Assembly (NCBI GenBank): GCA_947579665.1
Contig: OX388346.1
Span: forward strand, 87,608,615-87,672,614
From: Sympetrum striolatum
Taxonomy: Eukaryota; Arthropoda; Insecta; Odonata; Libellulidae
Direction of reading: 5' to 3'
DNA length: 64,000 nucleotides
Position numbers and translations under genes: made by a program. This document shows positions 1 to 10,098 of the stretch, piece by piece. Within the stretch, counting starts at the first letter, position 1. Each line of letters opens with the position of its first letter. The notes under the pieces were generated by a model that was not told where the DNA came from, searched no databases, and saw only the letters and a program-made list of their open reading frames with translations.

Positions 1-1015
1 TTTACAGAAAATAACCTGAGTTCGATGCTAGGTCTAGGCAAAAATCAGCCGTTTAAAATGCATTGTGGCGATTTTTAAGATTTTTTTTCGACCCTTTCCC
101 GATGGCATGGAAACTTGAAAATCGGAATAGAGTTGAAGATCATAAATATATTTCGTGATCTAATTTTACATATTCGCTGATGGTCCCTGGTTCGATCCCA
201 GAGAGCCATTTACATTCTTCAATGTATTTCTTATGGAGATAACAGAAAAAGGTTTTAGGTACTTCCCGGCATGATATCGACTTCAAACTTTGTATGAAAT
301 AAGATGAAGTCCTAATAAATCATACTGTGCATTCACAGCTACCAATATGTCCTGGGTTCGACACCAGGCGTCTCTACAATCAGTAAAATATCCGATATTT
401 AAGAATTAATTTAAACCCCTTCCCTATAATATTAAAACATGTAATTAGGCATATAGATAGACAACATAGAGACATTTTAAAAACATGTTTTAGATTTCCT
501 AGATCGTCCTTGGTTCGAATCCAGAGAGCCAATTACATTATTGGAAAGAAGGACGTCGTTTGAGGCAGTTGGAGCCAATATTTCTGGTTGAATTTTCACA
601 CATAGTAAGAGATGGTGATTTTCTGTTGTGCTGCATAGTAGGTTCACCAGGAAGGCCTTGGTTCGATGCCAGACGATTAATTTGCAGCGAATTTTAAGAA
701 TATTTTCAATCCCTTTTTTTTTCTTATGAGGGCCGTCCCGATATGATGCCGACATGAAATTAGTGTTGTCGATCTGCTTGCAGTATGCAAGCTACATTTT
801 ACTCGTATATATATATATATAGGTATATCCGGAGAAACGTCTATCTATTATATATAGACGCTTCTCCGGATATACCTATATATATATATACATTCATAGG
901 GGATCAAAATTCTAACCATGTTCCACAAGTGCCACTGACTTGAAATTTTTACGACATGGTGGCCATGACGTGTAACCTCCAGGAAAAAGCCGACTTTGAA
1001 CCTAAGTGTCATGGG
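1..1015. repeat. Satellite A, partial first HOR copy
   Basis: The window opens inside an HOR copy at the second unit type (TTCGATGCTAGG near position 20). Boxes follow near 190, 357, 513 and 661, and then the box-less segment containing the 806-892 palindrome. Confidence 0.75.
806..892. repeat. Inverted repeat (cruciform-prone) in the box-less slot of satellite A
   Basis: The arms are (TA)n-AGGTATATCCGGAGAAACGTCTAT and its reverse complement with a single mismatch (AAACG versus AAGCG), separated by a few bases of TATTAT. Arms are close to 38 bp including the TA runs. Later HOR copies keep only one arm (GATGCTTCTCCGGAT near 3069 and 5095) followed by a GATA tract. Confidence 0.8.
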
Positions 1016-2088
1016 TTCGATTCCAGAAGGCCCCAAATTCCCGATTTTTTCCATAAAGATACATGGCGGTGATATTAGGAAAATTTTTTTGAAGCACTTC
1101 CCGTAAAAGTAGAGAGTTGAAATTCGAGGGATCGCTAGATGCCGTGGATATCCAACGAAAACTATTAAGACATCATCGAGGATTATCCTTGGTTCGACCC
1201 TAGGCCAGGGCAAATATTCTCCCGTTTAATTTACATTGCGATTTAAAGGATTTTTTAAAATCACTTCCCGATAAGATAGAAACTTGAAACTCGGCATGTG
1301 GATAAAGATCATAAATATCTTTTATTTACGTTGTTGAACGTTCCACTATTGGTCCTTGGTTTGATTCAAGGGAGCCATTTACATTTTTCAATGCATTTCT
1401 TATGGAGATGACGGAAACAAATTTTAGGTACTCCCATGCATGATATCGACTTCAAACTTAGTACGAAATAAGATCAAGTCCTAGCAAATTATTCTGTGCA
1501 TTCTCAGCTGCCAATATGTCCTAAATTCGACACCAGGCGTCTCTAAAATCAGTCACTGATCCGATTTTTAAGAATTATTTTGAACCCCTTCCCAATAATA
1601 TTAAAACTTGAAATTCGGCATGTATATAGAACTCATAGATACAATTAAAAATTTATTATAGATTTCCTAGATCGTCCTTGGTTCGAATCCAGAGAGCCTT
1701 TTTCATTCGTGAAAAGTAGGACTACGTTTAAGGCAGTTGCAGCCAATATTTCTGCTTGAATTTTTACACGTAGAGAGGGTGATCTTCTGTTGTGCTGCAT
1801 AGATAGTTAACCAGGAAGACCTGGGTTCGATGCCAGACGATTAAATTGCAGCGAATTTTTCGTCGGAGGACCGTCCCGATATGATGCCGACATGAAAATA
1901 GTGTTGTCGATCTGCTTGCAGTATGCAAGCAACATTTTACTCGTATATAATAGATACATAAGTTATATATAGGGGATCAAAATTCTAACCATGTTCCACA
2001 AGTGCCACCGACTTGAAATTTTTACGACGTTATGGCCATGACGTGTAACCTCCAGGAAAAAGCAGACATTGAACCTCGGTGTCATGGG
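1016..2088. repeat. Satellite A HOR copy (1073 bp)
   Basis: Starts at the box of the first unit type (TTCGATTCCAGAAGGCC). Five further boxes follow near 1193, 1358, 1528, 1681 and 1827. Two have decayed: TTTGATTC near 1358 and AAATTCGACACC near 1527. The box-less end segment is short here and has no GATA tract. Confidence 0.8.
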
Positions 2089-3095
2089 TTCGATTCCAGA
2101 TGGCCCCAAAGTCGCGATTTTCCCCATAAGATTACATGGCGGGGATTTTTGAAAATTTATTTGAGGCACTTCCCGGAAAAGGAGAGAGTTGAAACTCGAG
2201 GGATCGCTAGATGCCGCGCATATCAAAAGGAAACCATAAAAACATCTACGAATATTATCCTTGGTTCGATGCTAGGTCGGGGCAAATATCGGCCGTTTAA
2301 AATGCATTGCGGCGATTTTTAAGATTTTTTTTGAACCCTTTTCCGATGGCATAGAAACTTGAAATTCGGCATGGCGTTAGATATTATAATTATATTCCAT
2401 AATCAAATTTTATATATTCAATTATGGTCCTTGGTTCGATCCCAGAGGGCCATTTACATTCCTCAATGCATTTCTTATGGAGATTACGGAAACACATTTT
2501 AGGTGCTTCCCGATATTATATCTACTTGAAACTTTGCATAAGATAAGATCAAGTCATTACTAATCAAACTGTGAATTCACAGCTACCAATGTTTCCTGGT
2601 TTCACCACCAGGCGTCTCTACAATCAGTAAATGATCTGATTTTTAAGAATTTTTTGGAACAATTTCCCAATTATATAGAAACTTGAAATTCAGCATACAG
2701 ATAGAAATTATACATTCATTTCAGGAACATGTTCTAGATTCCCACGATCGTCCTTGGTTCGAATCCAGAGAGCAATTTACTTTCGTGAAAAGTACATCGT
2801 CGTTTGAAGCAGTTGTAGCAAATATTTCTGCTTGAATTTTCACACATAGTTAGATATAGTGATCTTCTATTGTGCCGCTTAGTAAGTTCACCAGGAAGAC
2901 CCCAGTTCGATGCAAGACGCTACAATTGAAGCGAATTTTAAGAATATTTTCAATGCTTTTTTTTTCTTTTGAGGACCGTCTCGATATGATGCCGAAATAA
3001 AATAATATTGCCGATCTGCTTGCAGTATGCAAGCTACATTGCACTCGTACCTATCTCTATTAAATATAGATGCTTCTCCGGATTCATTCAAGGAT

Positions 3096-3127
<32 letters not shown>

Positions 3128-3241
3128 GATACTAATTCACAGCCTAAACTATAAGCGTCATCGACTTGAAATTTTTACGACGTATTGGCCATAACGTATA
3201 ACCGCCAGAAAAATTGCGGTTTTGAACCTCAGTGTCATGGG
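2089..3241. repeat. Satellite A HOR copy (1153 bp)
   Basis: Complete seven-unit copy with six boxes, a conserved GCTTGCA hairpin at 3018-3034 and a GATA tract at 3096-3127 in the seventh slot. Confidence 0.8.
3096..3127. repeat. (GATA)n microsatellite
   Basis: About eight GATA units in the box-less slot of a satellite A HOR copy. Confidence 0.9.
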
Positions 3242-4117
3242 TTCGATTCCAGAAGTCCCCAAAGTCGCGATTTTCCCCATAAGAATACATGGCGGGGATT
3301 TTCGAAAAAAATTTTGAGGCACTTCCCGGAAAAGGAGAGAGTTGAAATTCGAGGGATCGCTAGATGCCGTGCATATCTAAAGGAAACCATAAAGAAATCT
3401 ACGAATATTATCCTTGGTTCGATGCTAGGTCGGGGCAAAAATTGGCCGTTTAAAATGCATTGTGGCGATTTTTTAGATTGTTTTTGGACCCTTTTCCGAT
3501 GGCATAGAAACTTGAAATTCGGTATGAGGTTAGATACCATAAAAATATATCATAATCGAATTTTTAATATTCGCTGATGGTCCTTGGTTCGATCCCAGAG
3601 GGACATTTAAATTCCTCAATGCATTTCTTACGGAGATAACGGAAACACATTTTAGGTACTTCCAGGCACGATATCGACTTCAAACTTTGCATATAGAAAG
3701 ATCAAGTCCATACAAATCAAACAGTGCATTCACAGCTATCAATGTGTCCTGGTTTCGACACTAGGTGTCTCTGCAATCAGAAGTTGATCCGATTTTTAGG
3801 AATTATTTTGAAACCTTAACCAATACTATAGAAACTTCAAATTCGGCATATAGATAGAGATCATAAATGCCTTTCAGAAACATTTTTTAGATTTCCAAGA
3901 TCGTCTTGGTTCGAATCCAGAGAGTCATTTAAATTCGTGAAAATTAGAACGTCTTTTGAAGCAGTTGTAGCCCATATTTCTGCTTGAATTTTCACACATA
4001 GTTAGAGATGGTGATGTTCTATTGTGCTGCATGGTACGTTCTTGAAATTTTTACGACGTTATGGCCATGACGTGTAACCTCCAAAATAAATCCGACTTTG
4101 AACCTTGGTGTCGTGGG
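3242..4117. repeat. Satellite A HOR copy with an internal deletion (876 bp)
   Basis: This copy lacks the sixth box unit, the GCTTGCA hairpin and the GATA tract. Near 4032 the sequence passes directly from the fifth unit (GTGCTGCATGGTACGTTC) into the pre-box part of the next first unit (TTGAAATTTTTACGACG). About 280 bp are missing relative to neighbours. Confidence 0.75.
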
Positions 4118-5120
4118 TTCGATTCCAGAAGACCCCAAAGTCGCGATTTTCCCCATAAGAGTACATGGCGGGGATTTTCAAAAATATTTTTGAGGCACTT
4201 CCCGGAAAAGGAGAGAGTTGAAATTCGAGGAATCGCTAGAAGCCGTGCATAGTCAACGAAAATCAGAAAGACATCTTCGAATAGAGTCCATGGTTCGATG
4301 CTAGGCCGGGACAAAAATCGGCCGTTTAAAATGCATTGTGGCGATATTTAAGATTTTTTTTGGACCCCTTCCCGATCTAATAGAAACTTGAAATTCGGCA
4401 TGGGGTTAGATATCATAAATAAATATCATTATAAAATTATATATGTTCGCTGATGGTCCTTGGTTCGATCCCAGAGGGCGATTTGAGTTTCTCAATGCAT
4501 TTCTTACGGCGATAACGGAAACAAATTTAAGTACTTCCCGACATGCTATCGACTTCAAACTTTGCATGACACAAGAACAAATTTATACAAATCAAACTGT
4601 GCATTCACAGCTTACAATATGTCCTGGGTTCGACACCAGGTGTCTCTGCAATCAGAAATTGATCCGATTTTTAGGAATTATTTAGAAACCTTTCCCAATA
4701 ATATAGAAACTTGAAATTCGGCATATAGATAGAGATCATAAGTATCTTTCAGAAACATCTTTTAGATTTCCAAGATCGTCCTTGGTTCGAGTCTCGAGAG
4801 CCATTTACATTCGTGAAAATTAGAGCGTCTTTTGAGGCAGTTGTAGCCAATATTTCTGCTTGAATTTTCACACATAGTTAGAGATGGTGATCTTCTGTTG
4901 TGCTGCATAGTATGTTCACCAGAAAGACCCGGGTTCGATGCCAGACACTTAAATTGAATCGAATTCTAAGAATATTTTCAATCATATTTTTTTTTCTTTT
5001 GAGGACCGTCCCGATATGATGCCGATATGAAATTAGTATTGCCGATCTGCTTGCAGTATGCAAGCTACATTTTACTCGTATCTATTAAATATAGATGCTT
5101 CTCCGGATTCATTCAAGGAT

Positions 5121-5160
<40 letters not shown>

Positions 5161-5274
5161 GATACTAATTCACAGCCTAAACTAGAAGCGTTATCGACTT
5201 GAAATTTTTACGACGTATTTGCCATTACGTGTAATCACCAGAAAAAATGAGATTTTGAACCTCAGTGTCATGGG
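4118..5274. repeat. Satellite A HOR copy (1157 bp)
   Basis: Complete copy with six boxes, the GCTTGCA hairpin at 5049-5065 and a longer GATA tract at 5120-5160. Confidence 0.8.
5120..5160. repeat. (GATA)n microsatellite
   Basis: About ten GATA units in the same HOR position as the tract at 3096. The length differs between copies. Confidence 0.9.
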
Positions 5275-6377
5275 TTCGATTCCAGAAGGCCCCAAAGTCG
5301 CGATTTTGTCCATAAGAATACATGGCAGGGATTTTCGAAATTTTTTTTGAGGCACTTCCCGGAAAAGGACAGAGTTGAAACTCGAGGGATCGCTAGATGC
5401 CGTGCATATCTAAAGGAAACTATAAAGACATCTACGAATATTATCCTTGGTTCGATGCTAGGTCGGGGCAAAAATTGGCCGTTTAAAATGCATTGTGGCG
5501 ATTTTTTAGATTGTTTTTGGACCCTTTTCCGATGGCATAGAAACTTGAAATTCGGTATGAGGTTAGATACCATAAAAATATATCATAATCGAATTTTTAA
5601 TATTCGCTGATGGTCCTTGGTTCGATCCCAGAGGGACATTTAAATTCCTCAATGCATTTCTTACGGAGATAACGGAAACAAATTTTAGGTACTTCCCGGC
5701 ACGATTTCGACTTCAAAATTTGCATATAGAAAGATCAAGTCCATACAAATCAAACAGTGCATTCACAGCTATCAATGTATCCTGGGTTCGACACCAGGTG
5801 TCTCTGCAATCAGAAGTTGATCCGATTTTTAGGAATATTTTGAAACCTTTGCCGATAATATAGAAACTTCCAATTCGGCATATAAATAGACATCATGAAT
5901 AACTTTCAGAAACATTTTTTAGATTTCCAAGATCGTCCTTGGTTCGAATCCAGAGAGCCATTTAAAATCGTGAAATTTTGAACGTCTTTTGAGGCAGTTG
6001 TAGCCCATATTTCTGCTTGAATTTTCACACATAGTTAGAGATGGCGATGTTCTATTGTGCTGCATAGTAGGTTCACAGTAAAGACCCGGGTTCGATGCCA
6101 GACGATGGAATTTCAGCGAATTTTAAGAAAAATTTCAATCTATTTTTTTCTTTTGATGGCCGTCCCGATATGATGCCGACATGAAAATAGTGTTGTCGAT
6201 CTGCTTGCAGTATGCAAGCAACATTTTACTCGTACCTATATAGATAGATAGATAGATAGATAGGATACTAATTCACAGCCTAAACCAAAAGCGTCATTGA
6301 CTTGAAATTTTTACGACGTATTGGCCATAACGTTTAACCGCCAGAAAAATTGCGATTTTGATCCTCATGGTCATGGG
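5275..6377. repeat. Satellite A HOR copy (1103 bp)
   Basis: Complete copy, very similar to 3242-4030 in its first units. GCTTGCA hairpin at 6203-6219, GATA tract at about 6239-6263. The following copy breaks off at about 6454, where the BEL element begins. Confidence 0.8.
6239..6263. repeat. (GATA)n microsatellite
   Basis: About six GATA units in the same HOR position as the tracts at 3096 and 5120. In this copy the tract directly follows the ACTCGTACC sequence, without the CTTCTCCGGAT arm. Confidence 0.85.
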
Positions 6378-6592
6378 TTCGATTCCAGAGGGCCCCAAAG
6401 TCGCGATTTTCTCCATAAGAATACATGGCGGGGATTTTCGAAATTTTTTTGAGGTAGGATCTAGGGTCGTACCGTGTTGCTGAAAGTGTCTTACAACGAA
6501 ACTCTTCTTCTCGACAATGAGACCTTCTTTTTATTTCGAATGACAATGAGCTACTACTGGAAACTTTAAGAATATCTAAAACTCGATCACAA

Positions 6593-7405
6593 TTGCACAA
6601 TTTTGATATCTTTAAGGTGATTTACTTCACTCTCGTGACTCAATATTTACTTCACTCTCGTGGACCGGACAAAAGGTACATCGTTCGCCTTCCGATTTCA
6701 TCGGAGCTTCCTGATTCTGTGGAGGAGACACGTCGGATGGCGCTTAGGTCTCTTGCATCAACTGAGCGACGATTTTTACGGGAGCCGGAGCTTGCACCAC
6801 TCTATCGTGACTTCATGAGGATATACGAAGAACTTGGACACATGGAAAGGGTCCCTAGTTTCGACTCTCAAGTCAAGCGGGCGTGGTACTTACCTCACCA
6901 TGCTGTCATCCATCCTTCATCATTGAAACTCCGAGTTGTATTCGACGCATCACGACGTACCTCTCAGTAGCTCTCTTTGAATGACTTCCTTCTCCCTGGT
7001 CCTCCTTTACAAAATGACCTTGCGCGAGTGCTCACCAAGTGGCGAGGTCACCGTTTTGTATTCACCGCCGATATTGTGAAGATGTTTCGGCAAATTTTTA
7101 TGCATCCAGCTGATCAGGATCTTCAAAGAATAGTCTGGAGGCCGCATCCAGATACGCCAGCAGTCGATTATCGACTCAGCACTGTGACTTATGGTACTTC
7201 CTGCGCACCGTTCTTAGCAATGCAGTCCCTTCGGCAACTCATTGAAGATGAGGGGCATCACTTCCCTCTTGGAGCTGCTTGTCTCCACAAGGATGCCTAT
7301 GTAGACGACATCTTCTCCGGGGCCGATGTACTCTTCTCAGCTTTGAGGATCAAAGGGCAACTATTGAAATTGCTTGCCTGTGCCGGATTTCAACTAGATA
7401 AATGA
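6593..7405 (+). pseudogene. pol: BEL/Pao pol, reverse transcriptase region (broken)
   Basis: Two open segments in the same frame, 6593-6970 and 6977-7405, separated by a TAG. The first carries the BEL pre-RT and early RT signatures: RYIVRLP, YRDFMRIYEELGHM, and KLRVVFDASRRTS, typical of Pao/BEL RTs. The second carries TADIVKMFRQI, whose Asp is the first catalytic residue, and YVDDIFSGAD at about 7301-7330 with the catalytic DD pair. The first segment has no natural start: position 6593 is a TTG and the frame is open further upstream, so the protein would have begun in lost sequence. A TGA at 7403-7405 ends the second segment. No function is expected. Confidence 0.92.
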
Positions 7406-8674
7406 GCCGTTAATCATCCTGCTCTGCTTTGTGAGTCATCCTCTCAGAATCGAGATATCGAGCAGGCGAAACCCATCGACTCCAAAGAGTCTGTCAAAAC
7501 TCTCGGGCTTATGTGGAACCAAGCAGCTGATCTTTTTAGATTCAAATTTCAGGTCCAAGACGCTACCAAAATAGTACTCACGAAAAGAACGGTACTCTCC
7601 AACATAGCACGGCTCTTCGATCCACTAGGCTGGGTAGCCCCTGTCTCCATTGTGGCAAAAATCCTTATGCAAGATGTGTGGATCTTAAAGACCGATTGGG
7701 ATACGCCTCTACCTACAGATATTGTGGAACGATGGACGACCTACTGCAATGCATTGTCTGAACTATCGGAGCTTAAAATTGATCGCTGGCTGGGAGTAAC
7801 ACCATCGTCACGATGTGAACTGCATGGATTCGCTGATGCGTCAGAGAGAGCCTACGCGGCGGTAGTTTATATCCGTGCCCTTAATGGCATGAACCAATGC
7901 CAGGTGTCACTACTTGCAGCCAAGTCCAAGGTGGCCCCGGTTAAATCAATCTCAATTCCCAGGTTAGAACTATGTGGAGCTGCTCTCCTCGTCCGCTTAA
8001 TCAACTACCTGCGTAGAATTGACACGCTATCATCGCTACCAGTTTTCGCCTGGTCGGATAGTCAGGTGACTCTCGCTTGGCTACGAAAACATCCCTGCTC
8101 ATGGAAAACCTTCATAGCTAATAGGGTCTCATATATACAGACAGAGCTGCCCTCTGCTGTTTGGCGTCATGTACCGTATCCTCAAAATCCAGCGGACCTC
8201 CCAAGCAGGGGCTTGGATCCAGTTTCTCTTCAGAGATCATCGTTATGGTGGAGAGAGCCGGAGTGGTTATCATCCTCGCTGGAAAACTGGCCACAACAAC
8301 CAGATGCCTTGCCCACTCCCCAAGTACTCACTCTGCAGAGTATGGAAGAGGAAAATATTTTTCTAAAAAGGTTTTCCACTCTTTCTAGGCTAATCAGAGT
8401 GCTGGCATACTGCCTAAGGTTTATATCCCGATGCAGGCGTCTACAGCCTGAGGCGACTATTTTCCTCAGTACAAAGGAACTCGCTGCCGCGCGCTGCAAG
8501 GCCATCCAGTTGACGCAGTCATGGGCCTTCGGAGCAGAATTAAAATTATTAGGTTCAGGCAAACCGTTGTCCCGTCGTAACCCGTTGCAGCGTCTGAATC
8601 CCTTCCTTGACGAAGAAGGTATTTTGCGTGTAGGAGGACGCCTGAAACACTCCTGTCTTTCATTTTCTGCCTAG
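7406..8674 (+). pseudogene. pol: BEL/Pao pol, connection and RNase H region (broken)
   Basis: The frame of the RT segment continues past the TGA, and a long open stretch runs 7511-8674. The connection contains TVLSNIARLFDPLGW, a BEL hallmark. RNase H catalytic residues are all present: Asp in HGFADASERAY, Glu in PRLELCGA, Asp in AWSDSQVTLAWL and Asp in QNPADLPSRG (residues 109, 153, 183 and 229 of the open stretch). After the RNase H the sequence reaches GILRVGGRL, the start of the linker to integrase. The frame is then lost at about 8660, and the stop at 8672-8674 follows the shift. Codon use is less AT-rich than the surrounding satellites, as expected of an inserted retroelement. Confidence 0.9.
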
Positions 8675-9837
8675 CACCCACCAATCTTGCCCAAAAATCC
8701 CACCTGAGTCAACTTATGATTGAATCTGCTCACCTTTCCTCGCTCCATGGTGGACCTACCCTTACACTCAACGTTCTACGGAACAAGGTTTGGATATTGG
8801 GCGATGTGTCACTAGTCAAAAAATTAACTCGGCAGTGTGTAAGATGTCATCGAGCAAAACCGCACTTTGGAGCTCAACTGATGGCTGATCTTCCTGCATC
8901 GAGGACAACACCAGCGCGCCCTTTTAGTGTAGCTGGTCTCGACTATGCCGGGCCGTTCTATTTACGTACCACTAAAGGCAGAGGACATCGCTCGTACAAG
9001 GGCTATGTGGCATTGTTCGTATGCTTTGTCACACGAGCAGTATATCTTGAAGCTGTCAGCGATCTCACCACTTAATCGTTCCTGGCAGCTTACCGGCGCT
9101 TCGTTGGTCGTCAAGGAGTGTGCAATACCCTGTACAGCGATAACGCGACGACCTACCAAGGGGCTTTCAAGGAGCTATGCAAGATGTTTGGTGCTGCTTC
9201 TGCATTCTACGCGGAAGTTGCATCATCTCTGGCAAACGATGGAACCTATTGGTCCTTTATACCACCTGGTTCACCTCATTTCGGAGGCCTCTGGGAGGCT
9301 GGTGTAAAGTCGACCAAACATCATCTGCGCAGAGTAGTTGGTGAACACACTCTGACATTTGAGGAATTCACTACTCTTCTTATTCAGATTGAGGCCTGCC
9401 TCAATTCTCGACCTCTCTGCCCTCTTACCTCTGACCCTGATGACCTGAACGCCCTGACTCCTGCGCACTTTTTAATCGGGGAAAATTTATTTACAATTCC
9501 GGAACCCGAATGTCCTAATGATAATAAGTTATCTAGGTGGCAGCTGGTGCAGCGGATGCGGCTGAACTTCTGGAGAAGATGGTCCCAAGAATATCTGCAC
9601 CACCTTCAACAGCGGAGTCGGTGGCGTGATCCAAAGAAAAATTTTGAAATAGGTCAGCTGGTGATCGTCCGTGACGAGCGCTACCCGCCTTCTAAGTGGC
9701 CTTTGGGCCGCATCACCAATGTGCACCCTGGACCTGACGGGAACGTTCGAGTCGATACCGTCAAGATGACGAATACGGAGCTACAGAGGCCAATAGTGCG
9801 ACTCAGCCCACTGCCGATGCCGAATGCAGCTGACTGA
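8675..9837 (+). pseudogene. pol: BEL/Pao pol, integrase region and C-terminal domain (broken)
   Basis: Continues the polyprotein in the +1-numbered frame (open 8716-9075 and 9118-9837, with a TAA at 9073-9075). The zinc-binding HHCC motif is visible as His6, His11, Cys41 and Cys44 of the first stretch. The catalytic triad is the Asp of AGLDYAGPF (about 8941), the Asp of LYSDNATTYQG (about 9139) and the Glu of GGLWEAGVKSTKHH (about 9295). The 51-residue spacing between the last two fits BEL integrases rather than the 35 of retroviruses. The C-terminal part, GQLVIVRDE through PLGRITNVHPG to RPIVRLSPLP, is the conserved domain found at the end of BEL pol proteins. The final stop is at 9835-9837. 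Confidence 0.92.
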
Positions 9838-9871
9838 TATTCGGAGCCTCAGACATTTCGTCCTCCGGACG

Positions 9872-9884
9872 AGGCGGGCGGGAT
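9872..9884 (+). promoter_or_regulatory. Putative polypurine tract of the BEL element
   Basis: GAGGCGGGCGGGA, almost all purine, lies directly before a TG that would start the 3' LTR and 34 bp after the pol stop. This is the expected place for plus-strand priming. Confidence 0.55.
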
Positions 9885-10098
9885 GTTTAGGCGAATTTTG
9901 TCTTCCCGCCGGGAGTTTGCCTTGCACAGACCTCATTTCTTTTGTTTTCATTTTTCCTGTTTTTTACCTGGCCACGAGGCAACCAGTCTCGAGCCAGACG
10001 GCACACAGTAAAGTCGCCACTTGTAGCCTTTTGAGAAATAAAGCTTTTCATCTGTACAAGTACAAAACTGAAATTCTATTGAGATTTAGGAGTGATCA
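9885..10098 (+). repeat. Putative 3' LTR of the BEL element
   Basis: Starts TGTTTAGGCG after the purine tract and contains an AATAAA polyadenylation signal at 10037-10042. I place the end at the CA of GTGATCA near 10098, before the diverged satellite begins. No second LTR is in the window, so both boundaries rest on position and the TG/CA convention only. Confidence 0.45.

Larger units (their letters stand above)
1..6454. repeat. Satellite A: ~165-bp units in a ~1.1-kb higher-order repeat, with tRNA T-arm-like boxes
   Basis: Tandem array of related units of about 150-176 bp. Most contain a TTCG box in the context GGTTCGANNCC. In HOR copy 2089-3241 the boxes start at 2089, 2265, 2435, 2601 (decayed to TTCA), 2758 and 2906, and the next is at 3242. 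The 336-bp last interval is twice a unit length and has no box, so a full HOR is seven units with six boxes. Between boxes, units share a block like CTTCCC followed by GAAACTTGAAATTCGGCAT. The first unit of each HOR recurs at 1016, 2089, 3242, 4118, 5275 and 6378, giving periods of 1073, 1153, 876, 1157 and 1103 bp. The boxes match the tRNA B-box/T-arm consensus, but no acceptor stem or anticodon arm is visible, so this is not a set of tRNA genes. It could be a satellite grown from a tRNA-derived SINE, or a convergent box. Confidence 0.85.
6455..10098 (+). mobile_element. 5'-truncated, decayed BEL/Pao LTR retrotransposon
   Basis: Reading rightward, the element holds reverse transcriptase, RNase H, integrase with its C-terminal domain, a purine-rich tract and a putative 3' LTR. 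No gag, protease or 5' LTR is visible: satellite A stops at about 6454 and RT-proximal pol sequence starts within about 150 bp. Pol is in one frame from 6593 to 8674, with in-frame stops at 6968-6970 and 7403-7405. It shifts frame near 8660 and continues to 9837 with another stop at 9073-9075. The domain order RT-RNase H-integrase and the RNase H and integrase motifs are typical of the BEL/Pao superfamily. It is dead. It lies exactly between satellite A and satellite B, and satellite A does not resume after it. Confidence 0.92.

Noticed and set aside
3185..3577. Plus-strand 130-codon frame and similar frames at 2032, 4061 and 5347
   Set aside because: They recur with the satellite A HOR in slightly different lengths and have no domain, which fits chance frames in a repeat.
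1..6454. tRNA genes at the GGTTCGANNCC boxes
   Set aside because: No acceptor stem, D-arm or anticodon arm can be drawn around any box, and the boxes sit in a tandem repeat. I call them T-arm-like boxes only.
6334..6600. Minus-strand 88-codon frame across the satellite A / BEL junction
   Set aside because: It spans two unrelated sequences and has no recognisable motif.
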